Source: a bacterium | Lineage (GTDB): Bacteria; Patescibacteriota; Minisyncoccia; Phycocordibacterales; JAKEFN01 | Length of the DNA: 6,965 nucleotides | Assembly: GCA_022616085.1 (NCBI GenBank) | Contig: JAKEFN010000030.1 | Span: 1-6,965, forward strand | Direction of reading: 5' to 3' | In this document: one piece after another, positions 5,864 to 6,965 of the stretch | How the letters are laid out: each line of letters starts with the position of its first letter | How positions within the stretch are numbered: the stretch's first letter is position 1 | The notes under the pieces: model-generated | Database searches by the model: none | The model's input: only the letters and a program-made list of their open reading frames with translations | Told to the model about the DNA's origin: nothing | Translations under genes and position numbers: made by a program

Positions 5864-6870
5864 AGGGGTTGACGGTAAAGCTTTTTGAAACGAACGAACT
5901 CCCCGAATTTCAAACGTATGTCGGCGAGGCATACCATGAAAAGTATATTTTGAAAGACCCCCGCTATATTGAATGGCAGTTTGACGGGATATGCATCGCG
6001 CGGACGGAAGAGAAAATCGTCGGGCATCTCGGTTTCAAAGACGTTTCTTATAAGATATACGGCGAGACAAAGAAAGTCCGCGTCCTTATGAACCTGTTCA
6101 CGCTTCCCTCATGGAGAATTTTTGGCGTGGGCGCGCTCATTGCAAAGAAAGTGATGGAAACGGAATATCCTGTTTTTGTTTCCGGCTATACGGATGCGAC
6201 CGCGAAGCTTATACCGAGGATTAGAGATGCGTTCCGCGATGCGGGGAACCTTACGCGTTATATGGCGGTTTTTGATCCCGATGTGCCGGTCTTGCGAGAA
6301 TACACCGTTCCGCATGTTGTTTCGGGTGAGAAAAACGTATCGGATGTCATAGAAGCACAGAATGGCTTTACATTTTATGACGCATGGAAGAAAGTGAGGG
6401 AAAGGTTCCCGGTAACCGTGGAGCGGACGGATGACTATCTTTCGTGGCGATTTTTTGAAAATCCGTTTTTGAAATATCGTGCGGTTATCACGAAAGAGGC
6501 AGGCAATGTCGCGGGCTATCTTATCTTTCGTATTGAAGAAGCGGAAGGGTTTCACATTGCGCGCATTGTTGATATGGCCGGATTAGAAAATTCTGACGCC
6601 GCGCTTCTCCATGCATTTATTGGCGCCGCGAAAAGGGGAGGAGCCCATGCTGCCGATTTTTTTTGTTCCGGTTTCCTATACCGAAAGGCAATTTTTGACG
6701 CCGGTTTTTTTGGTATTGCGGGAACCGCGTTTGAGGATTTTCCGAGCAGATTCAGCCCGCTTTCGCGCAAAAAGACGTTTATAAACGTCGGACATGATCT
6801 CGGCGCGGCGCTTCAGGACTCTTATTTCACCAAAGCGGATGGAGATCAGGATCGAGCGAATCCGCATTAG
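5860..6870 (+). CDS. GNAT-like acyltransferase with two lobes
   Basis: The 336-residue protein resembles the two-lobed GNAT proteins found in surface polysaccharide clusters. The N-terminal lobe has a strand KIVGHLGF (52-59) and RIFGVGA (86-92), which fits the acyl-CoA-binding RxxGxG pattern. The C-terminal lobe has TDDYLSWRFFENP (190-202), GYLIFRI (219-225) and IVDMAG (236-241). The end, TKADGDQDRANPH, resembles the usual 'DxDQDRPN' tail of this group as I remember it, so the protein is probably nearly complete. The likely job is moving an acyl group, perhaps from the cluster's ACP, to an amino sugar. The start overlaps the reductase stop (ATGA). The stop TAG (6868-6870) is formed by the TA target and the first G of repeat copy C, so the original C-terminus may have differed by a few residues. 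Confidence 0.72.
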   Translation: MKGLTVKLFETNELPEFQTYVGEAYHEKYILKDPRYIEWQFDGICIARTEEKIVGHLGFKDVSYKIYGETKKVRVLMNLFTLPSWRIFGVGALIAKKVMETEYPVFVSGYTDATAKLIPRIRDAFRDAGNLTRYMAVFDPDVPVLREYTVPHVVSGEKNVSDVIEAQNGFTFYDAWKKVRERFPVTVERTDDYLSWRFFENPFLKYRAVITKEAGNVAGYLIFRIEEAEGFHIARIVDMAGLENSDAALLHAFIGAAKRGGAHAADFFCSGFLYRKAIFDAGFFGIAGTAFEDFPSRFSPLSRKKTFINVGHDLGAALQDSYFTKADGDQDRANPH

Positions 6871-6965
6871 AGCATGTTCAAAAACTCTTGACTACTGCGA
6901 ATTCATGTTGCGGGCTGCAAACGGCGGCTCGGAAAGACTCAAAATATCAACAATATTCTTCGCTT
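6870..6965 (+). mobile_element. MITE-like repeat, copy C (partial, runs off the right edge)
   Basis: From 6870 the sequence begins GAGCATGTTCAAAAACTC and is identical to the reverse complement of copy A over its whole visible length. It differs from copy B at four bases: C instead of T at 6899, and three adjacent bases 6922-6924. It is preceded by TA (6868-6869), as the other copies are. The inner part and the other end lie outside the window. It provides the final base of the upstream gene's stop codon. Confidence 0.85.

Noticed and set aside
1..6965. The whole window as a composite transposon bounded by inverted copies A and C.
   Set aside because: No transposase is seen, the outer ends of A and C are not in the window, no outer target duplication can be examined, and the matching cut points are better explained by an assembly break at a repeat.

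Overview
The window is a compact, one-strand bacterial gene cluster of about 6.8 kb. It encodes a glycosyltransferase together with a small acyl-carrier-protein pathway. All recognisable genes lie on the + strand, with very short gaps or overlaps. Gene style (tight packing, few Shine-Dalgarno sequences, nearly leaderless promoters, AT-rich intergenic repeats) would fit a Candidate Phyla Radiation bacterium such as a Parcubacteria-type genome. That placement is inference from style only. TGA acts as an ordinary stop codon here (it ends the FkbH-like, reductase and antitoxin genes), so a recoded-TGA lineage is unlikely.

Layout. Positions 1-97 are the end of a repeat element (copy A, running out of the window). 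After a short promoter region come a GT-B-type glycosyltransferase (153-1541) and, overlapping it, a holo-ACP synthase (1528-1863). Next is a Phd/VapC-type toxin-antitoxin pair (1904-2712). Its toxin gene is split by a complete 160-bp palindromic MITE-like element (copy B, 2440-2599) flanked by TA. Then come an FkbH-like HAD protein (2724-4379), an 87-bp inverted repeat that seems to carry the promoter of the next gene (4398-4490), an acyl carrier protein (4502-4735), a MaoC-type hydratase (4738-5166), a short-chain dehydrogenase/reductase (5159-5863) and a two-lobed GNAT-like acyltransferase (5860-6870). The stop codon of the last gene is formed at the junction with a third repeat copy (copy C, 6870-6965, running out of the window).

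How the genes may work together (inference). AcpS would load phosphopantetheine on the ACP. The FkbH-like protein would load a three-carbon glyceryl-type unit from 1,3-bisphosphoglycerate. The hydratase and reductase would change its oxidation state, for example towards a lactyl or hydroxyacyl unit. The GNAT protein would transfer the acyl group to an amino sugar or similar acceptor, and the glycosyltransferase would add the sugar to a surface glycan. No ketosynthase is present, so this is not an ordinary fatty acid operon.

The two ends of the window are identical inverted copies of the same repeat, cut at almost the same internal position. This looks more like a contig that broke at a repeat than like true biological ends. 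The stretches 98-152, 1864-1903 and 4380-4501 are the only other non-coding parts, and each holds a promoter-like signal.
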